From Drosophila pseudoobscura (Eukaryota > Arthropoda > Insecta > Diptera > Drosophilidae), in the NCBI RefSeq assembly GCF_009870125.1, contig NC_046681.1:13281001-13345000 (forward strand): a DNA stretch of 64,000 nt, given 5' to 3'. This document shows, in pieces, positions 38,501 through 49,293 of this stretch. Both the position numbers and the translations under genes were made by a program. How positions within the stretch are numbered: position 1 is the first letter of the stretch; the number at the start of each line of letters is the position of its first letter. The notes under the pieces are model-generated. The model saw nothing but the letters and a program-made list of their open reading frames with translations, was not told the origin of the DNA and ran no database searches.

Positions 38501-40902
38501 CTGGCCATTCATTGCGCCAAATGTCCAGCCAAAAAACGGACACCCAAATGGATCAGAAAACTCCACCGAAAAAGGGGCAAGGTGAAGGAAGGGGTCGTAA
38601 AAAAAGAGTCACCTGCAATAAGTCAAGAGCAAAACTCAAGCAGTTTGATGCTGCCTGCCTTGTCCTTCAAATTACAGCCTGATTAGACTCCAGGGACAGT
38701 GCGGCATAGGACAGGCATCTCTGTCCGAAACCATTCTCATCTGTTGCGGCCGACTGAGAGATACTTCTCGTCTCGTATCTCTTGGGGGAAGGGCTGCCTG
38801 CTGCAGATTGATGAGCTCTGCGGCTGCCTCTAAATAGCTTCAACCTGAGCGAGTGAAAGTGATAAATATATGGCTGTGATTTGCCTTAAATATAAATAGA
38901 GGAATATTAATGAGTGGCCCCCTCACAGAGCATATACGGCGCATAGAAGGATAGATGTTCTAGGAAATACCATTAATTAATCAATCAATCATAACTAAGA
39001 CTCTTAATTGATGTGTTTAATAATGCTTGCCGGAACTCTTTCTATTTTGGGTAATATTTCGAATTTGCTTTCAGAACTAAATTTGATTAAAATATTTTAA
39101 AATGTTGCCCATTTTTATACTTTAAAGCAATAAAATCTTTGTAATGAATCGGTTTTAAACAAAGACCAAAAGGAACGTTTATTATTGGATGCATACGTGC
39201 CTAGATATTAGAATAAACGATACTCAGGGTTTGGCCATAGATCAAAAATATATGTGCTAGGGTTTGTTGAATCGCTTCCTTCTGCCAGTTCCACCTTTAC
39301 TCTAAAAGTACCAACCAAAAATTAAATCAATCAATGATGAAATTATGAAAAAAGTTGAAAAAAATTTATGAATGCAAATTTAACCTAAATAAATTAATGT
39401 GAAGGTAAAATATTATATATATAAAATATATTATATATTAATAAATATTTAAAAATTTTTAAAATAAAAATCAAAAATGTATTATAAAAAGAAATATTTT
39501 TGTTTTTTTTAAACCATTTCTTTTAAATAATTTTAAGACAACAATTTTTATTTTAAAACTTATATTATTTACGATCCCTGAAAAGAGCAGTCTTTTACAA
39601 AAATTGTACGTAAAATTCTCTTCATTAAATATTCTAAAAAAAAAATAACACAAATATTCCACTGTTATATTGTTAAAGATGTTTGTAACTATTTTTTAAG
39701 CTGAATAAATTTAAAATTCCCGCCCAGGCGATCGTGTGACAAAGTTTAGGGCTCACATCAAAAACAATCTAGAACCTATCGTAAATTATGGCCTACGGCA
39801 GAGCGTTAATCGCACATTTAACTCGGGGGGGAATTGTAGAGGAGAGTTTTTTTTTGTTGGATTGTGGCAAGGGAAACTTGAACGTTTGGCAAATCGCAGC
39901 AGCAGCAGCAGCAACAACGACAACAACTTTGTTCCAAGGCGATAACAATCATGAATGCAGGAGCAGCAGCAGCAGCAGAAGCAGTCCCATCGATTCTCCC
40001 TGATCCTCCAGTGAGACACACAGAGAAAATAAGGAGGAGTGAGCCCCAGTGAGAGATGCAACGGGCCAGAACATAGTCAGCAACACAAATAATTCGCTTT
40101 AATGAGATCGCAATCTTGGCGATTTGCGACAAAAACACACGCGGTTTCCATCTGCATATATACTTCTACCCGTACGGGTCCCCCCATGCGTCCCCAGTGC
40201 GTGCCCCTCTCTCTCTCTCTCTGATCAGAGCGCGGAGATGAAGATGAGCCCAAAAAGTTGAGAATCTCGATCGAGATACAATCCCCAATGACGATCATTG
40301 GGTTCAGCAGCAGAGCAGCAGACCAGCAGCAGTCCAGTCAGCAATCGATGCCCGAGCCGTGGCCCTTGTTATACTCTTCCAAAGGAGGTTGATCTACGAT
40401 CGTAGTGGCCTTTAAAAGTCTGTTGTTTCAATGCATTTCTTGTAGACACAATCATTCTCCGAGGGTATCTGGATGTTCGCCTCAAAAGCCTCTATATTTC
40501 CCTTCTTGTTATGGCTGTTCTCTGCTGCTGTTGCGTTCATGTTGGCTGTCAGCGCGTTTGACTTGTTACCTCTCTTTCTGCCGCTCTCCTGCTCTGAGTT
40601 CTACGGGTTCTCTTCGGGGTTCTCTGGCTTCTTCTTCTCGCGAGGTCTTCCAGCTTGTTGACATGCTCAGCATGCTTAGGCTTACAGCCAGTCAACCAGC
40701 AGCAACAACAACAACAACAGCTAAACAGCCGCAGTACCCCTGAGGATGTCAATGTGTCGTGTGGTTGTGGCCTCCTCCCTTTTTGGTCAGACATTCGACA
40801 CATAAGACGTGGAATTTCAATAATTTAATGTAGACCTTCAATAGAACATTGTCTTTCGAGGAGACTTTCCATCAAATAGAGGCTCTACCGCCCAGTCGTG
40901 GC

Positions 40903-41470
40903 ATTGCCATTGATAGGCAGCACTACATCCCAGTAGTTCCATCAATTGGCAACATTTCCTCCAGTCTTTCGATCTATTGGCAGCACTGCCTCCCACTCTT
41001 TCTATCGATTTCAATCCGTCCATCGATTGGCAGCACAATCTCCTTGTCTCTCCTTTAGCAATTGGCAGCACAATCTCCTTGTCTCTCCTTTAGCAATTGG
41101 CAGCACTGCTTCCCACTCTTGCCATGCATTGGCAGCACTTCCTCCCTCTCTTTCGATTCATTGGCAGCATTGCTTCTCACTCTTTCCATCGATTGGCAGC
41201 ACTAGCGCAGAACATTTCCCTCTCTTTCAGCAATTTCACTACCTAAAACAATTTTCATTCATTGGCAGTACTGCCTCCCACTCTTTCCATCGATTGGCAG
41301 CACTAACTTTGAATCCTTCCATCGATTGGCAGCACTAGCTGCCTATCTATTGCCTTTTATCGATTGTAAGCACTACCTCCCTCTCCCTTTTCATTAATTG
41401 GCAGCACTACCCCTCTCTCTTTCCATTAATTGGCAGCACTACCTCCCACTCTTTCCATCAATTGACGGCT
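40903..41470 (+). repeat. Decayed ~33-bp minisatellite upstream of prolyl oligopeptidase
   Basis: About 16 copies of a unit with core ATTGGCAGCACTNCCTCCC followed by ACTCTTTCCATCG, mostly 31-38 bp apart. Two adjacent 34-bp copies at 41025-41094 are nearly identical, while the others differ by substitutions and indels. Several junctions create ATCGAT. The array ends about 340 bp before the proposed transcription start. A frame of 130 codons crosses it (40946-41338), but it only reflects the repeat. Confidence 0.85.
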
Positions 41471-41813
41471 CTGAAACTTTTACTCATCACGTCGTTTTGC
41501 GGACAATTAATTGCTGCAATTAGTGCGACATGTCGCTGATTAAACTCGCCAGAGAGAAAATAAAACCTAAAATGAAAGTTAGTCCTCACTAAAATGAGGG
41601 ATGACGAATGTTTTTGTGTTCCAAAAATGACAGCAAATGTGGCATAAAAGTGAAAACCAAAAAGAAAACAGGCTCATAAAATACATTTCCCAAGAAAATC
41701 AAAGCTACAGAGACACATTGTATTTGTATATTTCTTGACCCTCGAAAAACCAAAAACGTAGAACTCTTGTGTACAAATATCAAATATCTTATGTACAAAG
41801 TGTAATAAAATAT

Positions 41814-41847
41814 TCAGTTTGCCTTGAAGCCCCGGCAGCGTCGTACC
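41814..41847 (+). promoter_or_regulatory. Candidate core promoter of the prolyl oligopeptidase gene
   Basis: A perfect fly initiator TCAGTT lies at 41814-41819. Counting its A as +1 (41816), position +28 starts GTACC (41843-41847), matching four of five positions of the downstream promoter element. This would give a 72-nt leader with no ATG before 41888. No TATA box is evident. Initiator matches are frequent by chance, so this is a proposal. Confidence 0.35.
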
Positions 41848-41887
41848 TGAAAAAAAAATAAAATTTTTGCTTCTCGTACAAAAATAA

Positions 41888-44197
41888 ATGTACAAATATT
41901 TTTTTCGTTCTGTTTTACACAAAAATAATTCAAAAATTGTTAGAAAAAATAATTTACTTTTGGGAAAATTGCGAGCTCAACAAATAATTTCAATTATGTC
42001 GCAGTCGCGAGTGTCGGTCAATATTCCCACGACCATCAATGCTTCTCCGGGGGCGGAGGAAGCGAAGCTGAAGATGACATATCCCGTGGCCCGAAAGGAT
42101 GAATCCGTGACTGAAACCATGTACGGTACAAGCGTGAAGGATGTCTACCGTTGGCTGGAGGATCCCGAGGCACAGGAGACGCACAAGTTCATCGATGCCC
42201 AGAACGCCATCAGTCAGCCGTTTCTGGAGAAGTGCGACGAGTGGAAGAAGATCAATACGAAGCTCACGAAGCTATGGAACTATCCGAAATATGGTGCCCC
42301 CATGAAGAATGGCAGCTATTATTATTACTACAAGAACACGGGCCTGCAGAATCAACATGTCCTGATGCAGCAAGATTCCCTGAAGGAGGAGGGTAGAGTG
42401 TTCATTGACCCGAATCAACTGTCAGCCGATGGCACCACCGCCATGAGCCAGGCCACGTTCTCCGATGATGGTTCCTATATGGCCTATGGCCTCAGCGAAA
42501 GCGGTTCCGATTGGGAGAAGATACTCATACGCAGAGCCAAGGACTGCACGGACTTTGAAGACGTGCTCGAGAAGGTCAAGTTCTCGACGATTGCTTGGAC
42601 ATTGGACAACAAGGGTTTCTTCTATGGCCGCTACCCATGTCAGGATGGAAAGACCGATGGCTCCGAGACGAAGCAGAACGAGCATCAGAAGCTATACTAC
42701 CATCGCGTGGGAGAGTCCCAGGACAAGGATACAATGGTGGTGGAGTTCCCCGAACAACCGTCGTGGCGCACCATCAGCGAGGTCTCCGATTGCGGCAAGT
42801 ATCTGATTCTATTCGTCAGCTATACAGTCCGCGACAATACGCTCTACTATGCGCACATCAAGCCGGGAGAGGAAATCTCTGGCCCGTTGGAGGTCCATCC
42901 GATTGTGGATAAATTCGAGGCCGACTACGATTATGTGGCAAGCGAAGGATCCAAGATGTACTTCAGAACCAATAAGGATGCCCCCAACTATCGTTTGGTG
43001 ATGATTGATCTCGAAAATCCCGATGAAAAGAACTGGAAAACTGTGGTCCCCGAGCACTCGAAGGATGTCATGGAGTGGGCTCTGTGCGCCCATCGTAATA
43101 AGTTCGTGGTTTGCTACATACGCGATGTGAAGAGCGTGCTGCAAGCCTACGAAATGGAAACGGGCAAGATGGTGCAACACTTTGATCTAGATATTGGTAC
43201 GCTGGCTGGCATCTCGGGGGAAAAGAAATACTCCGAGATCTTCTATAGTTTCACATCATTTCTCACGCCCGGTCTCATCTATCGATATGACTTTGCAAAG
43301 CCCGAGGAAAAGCCGGAGGTTATTCGTGAAATCAAACTGAATCTGGAGGGATTCTCGCGCGATTCGTATGCCGTAGAGCAGGTGTTCTACAAGAGCAAGG
43401 ATGACACCGATATACCCATGTTTATCGTCCGCAAGAAACGCGACACCATTGAGCCGCGTCCTTGTCTTCTGTACGGCTATGGGGGATTCAATCACAGTCT
43501 GATGCCTTCCTTTGGCATCACAGCCCTCACCTTCATGGACGCCTTCGACGGGGTTGTGGCCTATCCGAATCTACGCGGCGGCGGCGAATACGGCATCAAG
43601 TGGCACAACGCTGGCCGGCTGCTCAACAAACAGAACGTCTTTGATGACTTCCAGTCGGCAGCCGAGTACTTGACCTGCAACAAGTACACTTCCAAGGATC
43701 GTCTGGCCATCCAGGGTGCCTCGAATGGTGGTCTCCTCGTTGGGGCATGCATCAATCAGCGTCCCGATCTGTTTGGTGCTGCTGTCGCCCAAGTGGGCGT
43801 CATGGATATGCTGCGCTTCCACAAATTCACCATCGGCCATTCCTGGTGCTCCGACTACGGCAATCCCGATGAGGAGTCGCACTTTGTGAATCTCTTCAGC
43901 TACTCCCCCTTGCACAATGTGCACACCCCTCTGGATAAATCGCAGGAGTATCCCTCTACTTTGATCCTGACTGCCGATCACGACGATCGTGTGAGTCCCT
44001 TGCATTCGCTGAAGTTTGCGGCTGCCCTCCAGGAGGCTGTACGTCAATCGGAAATCCAGAACAATCCCATACTTTTGCGTGTCTACACCAAGGCTGGACA
44101 TGGCGCTGGCAAGCCCACAACAATGCGCATCAAAGAGGCCACAGACATTCTGGCCTTTTACTTCAAGAGCTTAAATATGGATTCTGTTAATCTTTAA
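41888..44197 (+). CDS. Prolyl oligopeptidase (prolyl endopeptidase, S9A serine peptidase)
   Basis: A single uninterrupted 769-codon frame. The enzyme cleaves short peptides after proline, normally in the cytosol. The N-terminal part (about 63-490) is the seven-bladed beta-propeller that gates the active site. The C-terminal part is the alpha/beta hydrolase. The catalytic Ser is S612 in GASNGG, with D699 in DHDDRV and H738 in AGHGAG. Y531 (YGYGGF), N613, W653 and R701 match the porcine oxyanion and proline-pocket residues. Every one of these is the porcine number plus 58, so the catalytic domain has no net indels. The porcine enzyme has 710 residues, so this frame carries about 58 extra N-terminal residues. 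Alternative starts are M37 (41996) and M63. It is probably the orthologue of D. melanogaster CG5355. All active-site residues are present, so it should be active. Confidence 0.95.
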   Translation: MYKYFFRSVLHKNNSKIVRKNNLLLGKLRAQQIISIMSQSRVSVNIPTTINASPGAEEAKLKMTYPVARKDESVTETMYGTSVKDVYRWLEDPEAQETHKFIDAQNAISQPFLEKCDEWKKINTKLTKLWNYPKYGAPMKNGSYYYYYKNTGLQNQHVLMQQDSLKEEGRVFIDPNQLSADGTTAMSQATFSDDGSYMAYGLSESGSDWEKILIRRAKDCTDFEDVLEKVKFSTIAWTLDNKGFFYGRYPCQDGKTDGSETKQNEHQKLYYHRVGESQDKDTMVVEFPEQPSWRTISEVSDCGKYLILFVSYTVRDNTLYYAHIKPGEEISGPLEVHPIVDKFEADYDYVASEGSKMYFRTNKDAPNYRLVMIDLENPDEKNWKTVVPEHSKDVMEWALCAHRNKFVVCYIRDVKSVLQAYEMETGKMVQHFDLDIGTLAGISGEKKYSEIFYSFTSFLTPGLIYRYDFAKPEEKPEVIREIKLNLEGFSRDSYAVEQVFYKSKDDTDIPMFIVRKKRDTIEPRPCLLYGYGGFNHSLMPSFGITALTFMDAFDGVVAYPNLRGGGEYGIKWHNAGRLLNKQNVFDDFQSAAEYLTCNKYTSKDRLAIQGASNGGLLVGACINQRPDLFGAAVAQVGVMDMLRFHKFTIGHSWCSDYGNPDEESHFVNLFSYSPLHNVHTPLDKSQEYPSTLILTADHDDRVSPLHSLKFAAALQEAVRQSEIQNNPILLRVYTKAGHGAGKPTTMRIKEATDILAFYFKSLNMDSVNL

Positions 44198-44304
44198 GCA
44201 GAAACACACACACAAACCCTACACAAATACAGCAGCAGAAGTTCTCAGAAACACACGCACACACACACACACACAACATGAACAGAACACGTACAGAAAA
44301 TACA

Positions 44305-44310
44305 AATAAA
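44305..44310 (+). terminator. Polyadenylation signal of the prolyl oligopeptidase gene
   Basis: AATAAA lies about 110 bases after the TAA stop codon, following a CA-rich 3' UTR (CACACA runs at 44203-44275), and A/T-rich sequence follows. Position and context are typical for a short fly 3' UTR. Confidence 0.65.
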
Positions 44311-44559
44311 ATTAAAATTATTGTTACCAATTAAATAGTTATGAAGAACATATTCAACAGCTGTGGTTTTCTTACGAGTAATCAAATCGAAAACATCCCC
44401 ATGAAGGTAAATCTTAATTGAAATTATTACCTAGACCGCTGAATATCTCTATAGGAAGAGATTTCATACGTTGATCAGCCAGAAAATACATCGATCACTA
44501 ATCAATATTATCCCGATTTGATCAAAGAGTGTTTCCATATCTATATAGGTCATGTTCCT

Positions 44560-45160
44560 GCATAAAGGGTCTTCAGAAACCCTCCTTGTACTTATATATT
44601 TTAATAGATATTTTTGGTATTCAGACAGACTTCTCAAAACTACATAGATATTTCAAAAAAGAGGCTTTCTGTTTCCTTAGAGAGAGTCCTACGTTGATTA
44701 TTTTAAAACTACCTCTTCTGTACAGTTATAGAGTTTGTTCCATCGCTCAAAAACAGCCTGTTTTGATCTTTCAGAGATACTTCTTCAGTCGAAGTCCTTC
44801 AGAAACTATCATTAATCCATTATCAAGAGGGTTTTGTTGAAGCACATGTTTATTTAGTAAGATTCCAACACGATTGGCTCTTAAGAAAGCCTCTTTCTTC
44901 TTTGATCTTTCAAAAACTACCTCTTCTAGATCTTCAAAGCGACTTACAGAGACTTTCCCTACGTTCCCTACGGCCAAAAAACTGCCTCTTTCAGGGTTTC
45001 ACTGTTGCTTATTTAACCTGAATCATTCAGATCCTATCTATTCCATCTCTAATCAACACAATCCTTGGACCTTGACCATTTAGAAACTATATCTTCCAGG
45101 TCTTCTGGCATATTTCGTTAGCATATTTTCCCCAGAATAACTCAAAAGCCTACCTCTTTG
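44560..45160 (+). repeat. Degenerate interspersed short repeat
   Basis: At least eight loosely related copies of TTTCAAAAACTACCTCTTC followed by AGGTCTTC-like sequence (for example near 44700, 44775, 44913, 44980, 45088 and 45140), at irregular spacing. They lie 3' of the prolyl oligopeptidase gene. They are too diverged for a fixed period and have no coding potential. Confidence 0.5.
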
Positions 45161-47346
45161 AGGGGCCTCACTTGTAGCCGTAAATCAAATGCTTAATCAA
45201 TTGAAATTTAATTAGAAGGAAGAAAAAAAAGGCAACTAAACATCGAAGAAGCTGTCATGGCGGAGAGATGGCTATAGCTCCTTAGTAAACCCAAACCCCT
45301 CCCCCCCCCATTCGAACCCCATATAATCGCATGATAGTCGAACGATTAACGCTCAATACGGTCGCTGATCATGCAATGTGCGGGGGGACAGAGACAGAGA
45401 CAGAGAGATAGAGAGAGAGAGAGAGACAGAGACCTTTGGATCCGAGAGACAGAAGCTGGCTGCAAGGCATACCTGTGGACCTGCAGCCACTGCCCACAGC
45501 AGCAGACATACAGAGCACTTTTGGTAGCTGGCTTCTGGCTGCTGATCTTCTGTTGTGTAATGTTTGCTGCCAACTGCAGGCAGGGTCCCAGCATGTGTGC
45601 CCCCCCCCCCCCCCGATCTGCCCCACAGCCTCCTTCGAGGGGCTGTCTGGCAGATCGTTCTCGGGGGCTTTTGGTATCGAGGCAACGCGATCGAAAATGG
45701 ATTTGTATCAATATCGACTCACTAACATGATTCCAATAAATTAATATGCATACATGGCAGGGCACCACAGCAGACATCGACGACAGCGACAGCAAACGAC
45801 GACGACGACGACGACGACTGTTGTCTGGGTTTCTGTCTCTGGGGGCTGGTGCCTGCCTCCTCTCCTCGAGAGAGATCTCGATCGACATCGCAACACGATG
45901 ATGCATGTGCAGTGTCTCTGAGTTGTGATCGTGTTAATGTAAATAATTGCCACAGCAACAGCCAGAGCCACAGCCAAAGCCACAGCCTCAGCCTCAGGCA
46001 CAGCCACAGCCCCAGACATCGGGCATCGGTCGTAGAGATGTAATTAAAATCTCTTTCTCTCTTTGCTTCTCACTTTCGGCCTTGTTCGACGGTAGAGATC
46101 CCTCTTGACTGATATGGAGAGTAAAAGACATACACGCAAGGCTCTTCCAGGCAGGATTTTAAGGGAAGCTTCTGCTAAGAGTTTTGGGGAGTTTTCAAAG
46201 ATTTTCTATTCATTTTAAAAGAAAATACAAGTTTGGTATATAATAATTTGCCCTCCAATCGAATGGCCAGCCATCGATTGGTGGCTCCTTCGACTGTTTG
46301 GATCTTTTGTGCCTACTTTACTTACTCGTATGTCAAGGAGCGACCGAATCGAACCACTCCGAGAAGACGAGGAGGAGGCCCTTCTTGTGTCTGGAAACAT
46401 TCTACTGTCTTCTTTGGGGTTTATTTATGGCCGCTGATCCTAAAGATATAGCGCCCAGACAGCGACTGGCGTGGACTTTTGCGTGGCTTATTTTTAAAAA
46501 CAGATATCGGATGGTGATGGCATTTCACAGGAACAGAAACAGAAAGCTCTGACTCTACCATTTTCCATATCGATGCATTGTTGATTAGTCTTTGAATCCA
46601 GAAATAAAATAAAATAAAATAAAATATATTTGGGTTAACTTACAGTCACGCACACACACACACACCTCTTACTCCTTCAATCAGAGTTGTCAATCAAGGC
46701 CCTCGTTGTTTTCGCCATGTCATTATTTGTGGGAACCAATCCAAGAAATTCTCTGTTTCTCTGCTGCTGCAAAATCGTAAAATCATTACTTGAAGTCGCA
46801 CAGCAATCAATCAATCAAAGCCACAAATCAAACATGTCAAGAAACCCAAGACTCTGGACTCGAATATACCATGAGTGGCTCTATGAAAAAAAAAACGAGT
46901 TCAAAACTCCATCACACAATGGCGTACATATATGACAGATCATCGACAGGCAACGGGGATCGAAAGATACATTGTTGATCTCCCCCTCCCACCACCCGAA
47001 AACATCTTGAGAGGGTTTTGCTCGGGGTCTGGTCTGGTCTGGTCTCTTTTTTATTTATTTATAATATTCATTGGTTTCTTTTCTTCCAAATTGGAGTGCA
47101 CGAATTGTTTGGAGTACACACAAATAAAGGTTAATGAGCTTTTTCCAACACTCTCTGGAGATCTCGGGAGAGTGAAATGTTAGTTTTTTGCCTGAAAAGG
47201 TGACAAAGAATTGGTCTAGATATGACTCTTAAATCATTCAAAGATGTGAACCTATATAGTGTACGTTTTCTATGGGAATAACTACCTTTTTTGTATATTC
47301 TATTGGGCTTAAGGGGCCCTTAGTCCTCTACAACCTTCCGCACACC

Positions 47347-47378
47347 TGTCCGAGGGGCGCTTCTGCATAACGCGTGAC
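47347..47378 (+). repeat. Dispersed ~32-bp GC-rich motif, copy 2
   Basis: TGTCCGAGGGGCGCTTCTGC continuing ATAACGCGTGAC. It lies 124 bp before copy 3 in the same orientation. Confidence 0.55.
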
Positions 47379-47470
47379 AGAAGGACCCCAAAAAGATGGA
47401 ATTCTAGTTGTTTCTGTTCCATATATGCCAAAAAACGTCCAACTATCAACGCTAATCATTTTCTACTCCA

Positions 47471-47502
47471 CCAACCGATGGACACTGCTGCATGACGCAT
47501 GA
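47471..47502 (+). repeat. Dispersed ~32-bp GC-rich motif, copy 3
   Basis: CCAACCGATGGACACTGCTG continuing CATGACGCATGA. It keeps the complete left arm CCAACCGA. Confidence 0.55.
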
Positions 47503-49261
47503 GATCAGCAATAAAGAAAGTTATAGAAAAATGTATTAAAGAAAATGCTCCCATAATCGACTTTCATCATCTTTTTCTATCCAAATTAACCCTTTTATCT
47601 CCCTTAGGTCCTCTCTCACCCCCCAGGAGAGTTCTTGTATTTTTAATGATCTAAAATCAGCTCTAATTAACTTTTTCTATCGAAAAGAACTCTTTTTGAG
47701 GAAACATTTCTGTTTATTCCCCAGATTTCCATTACCTGTTGCGCTTTCTTCCAATTTTCACCTTATAACGTCTACAATCCACTGCCCGAAACGACCTATA
47801 ACCAGCAACAGCAATGATCTTTCACACTTTACCACATAATCTTTGAGTATTTGTCTTGCCCCGTTCTCTGGGTCTGGGCTCTCCCGATGCGTTACGTTGT
47901 TTGTGTTCTGCAATTAAATTCGTATTCTCTTACAATTGAGCGCGTTCAAGTGGAATTTCCACGAATATCATGGATATGGGATACGCTGACAAGCAAAAGA
48001 TTGAGATGCAGATGGAACACGGGACTGAGGCTGTGGCAGAGGCAGAGGCAGCTGCAATGTTTGCTGTGTGCTTCTAGGCCCATTTTGTTGTTATAGGCCC
48101 TAAAGTACTTTGGCTCTACGTTCTGCTGGTGCGTGTCTGTGTGTTTATCAATGGGGGAGTGCAGCATGCAGCATGCAGCATGCAGCAGTGGTGCCTCTGA
48201 AGCATCGTTCATATCAAAATAATCAAATTTTTGATTGAGTGCAGTTAGTGCGTCTGTGTTTACACGATCATCATCGATCGTAGAGAGAGAGAGAGAGATC
48301 CATATTCGAGATCGAGAGCTTCGCTTCGCTGCGTTTCTGGCGGTTTTTGTGTCCAATCATGTTGTTGATATTGATAATGACATTGATGGCATCGACTGAG
48401 AGGGCCTGAACAGATCCGAACATATCTTCCACAACTCGATCACCAATCTTGAATCTCCATATCTCGAGTGCGAATGCATTCGATTGTTGTTTGCGCGCGG
48501 ATTTACTCTGCTGTGGTGTCTGTCTGTCAATCCACGGAGTCTGTCTGAAATCCGGCACAGTTCGATGGAATTCGATATTCGAAATCAATTCAAAGTTTTT
48601 GTGCCTTTTCAAGTTGAATGATGATATTGACATTACCCCAAAGAGGAGGAGACACTTCAAAATCGTTGTGTGTATCACAATTTTCATGTAAATGATAAAC
48701 GCAAGCAAGTGCCAATGCTCCAATGATACCTTCAAGATACTTTTTCTTATTGTTTTCTCATCATTAGACATGAGAGGGCCTGGCCTCTCCGCACATTCAT
48801 CAGGCTTGTTGGCAAACGTTGGCTTCGAGTTTGATTGATTCGCTGCACTTGAGAGAGAGCACCACCGATAAGATTGGGAGAAGTGAAAGCCAAAACAGGG
48901 GGATTGTTCATACAGATATGACTCAAAATATTGGTATATTTTTGGAATTTTCTGGGGTAGAACTATCTCAGAGGGTATACCCATAACAAAATGTCACGCG
49001 TTTTGCAGCTGCACTCCTCTGTCTACATAAGAAAGATTTCTACTAAGTTTCTTCTAAAAAAAACCCTCACTTGAAATCAATTTCTACAAATAGTTTAAAT
49101 ATTTCTTTGCGTTTTCTATCGGTTAGCCCTTATTTAATAAAGATTTTTCTTTGAAGGTTGATAGTTTTTACCTTTGGAGGGCTCAAAATATATTTAAATA
49201 TTTCTGTGGTACAAAAAATGTTAAATGGTTAATTATTATGATCTTATTATTCCCTTAAATT

Positions 49262-49293
49262 CATGCGTAATGCAGCAGAGCCCCTCCGTCGGA
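49262..49293 (-). repeat. Dispersed ~32-bp GC-rich motif, copy 4 (inverted)
   Basis: On the minus strand it reads CCGACGGAGGGGCTCTGCTG continuing CATTACGCATGA. Confidence 0.5.

Larger units (their letters stand above)
18096..40902. other. Large non-coding region between tiptop and prolyl oligopeptidase
   Basis: This stretch of nearly 23 kb has no frame with family resemblance or convincing splice structure. It alternates GC-moderate blocks with CA, CAG and GA simple repeats and AT-rich blocks (20,880-21,350; 24,230-24,560; 27,540-28,020; 31,280-31,960; 33,100-33,960; 39,000-39,720). Its size and position upstream of a patterning transcription factor fit a cis-regulatory landscape, which is inference. 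Confidence 0.55.

Noticed and set aside
42151..44101. Other-frame and antisense frames inside the prolyl oligopeptidase gene
   Set aside because: Shadows of a real coding sequence with all catalytic residues in the main frame.
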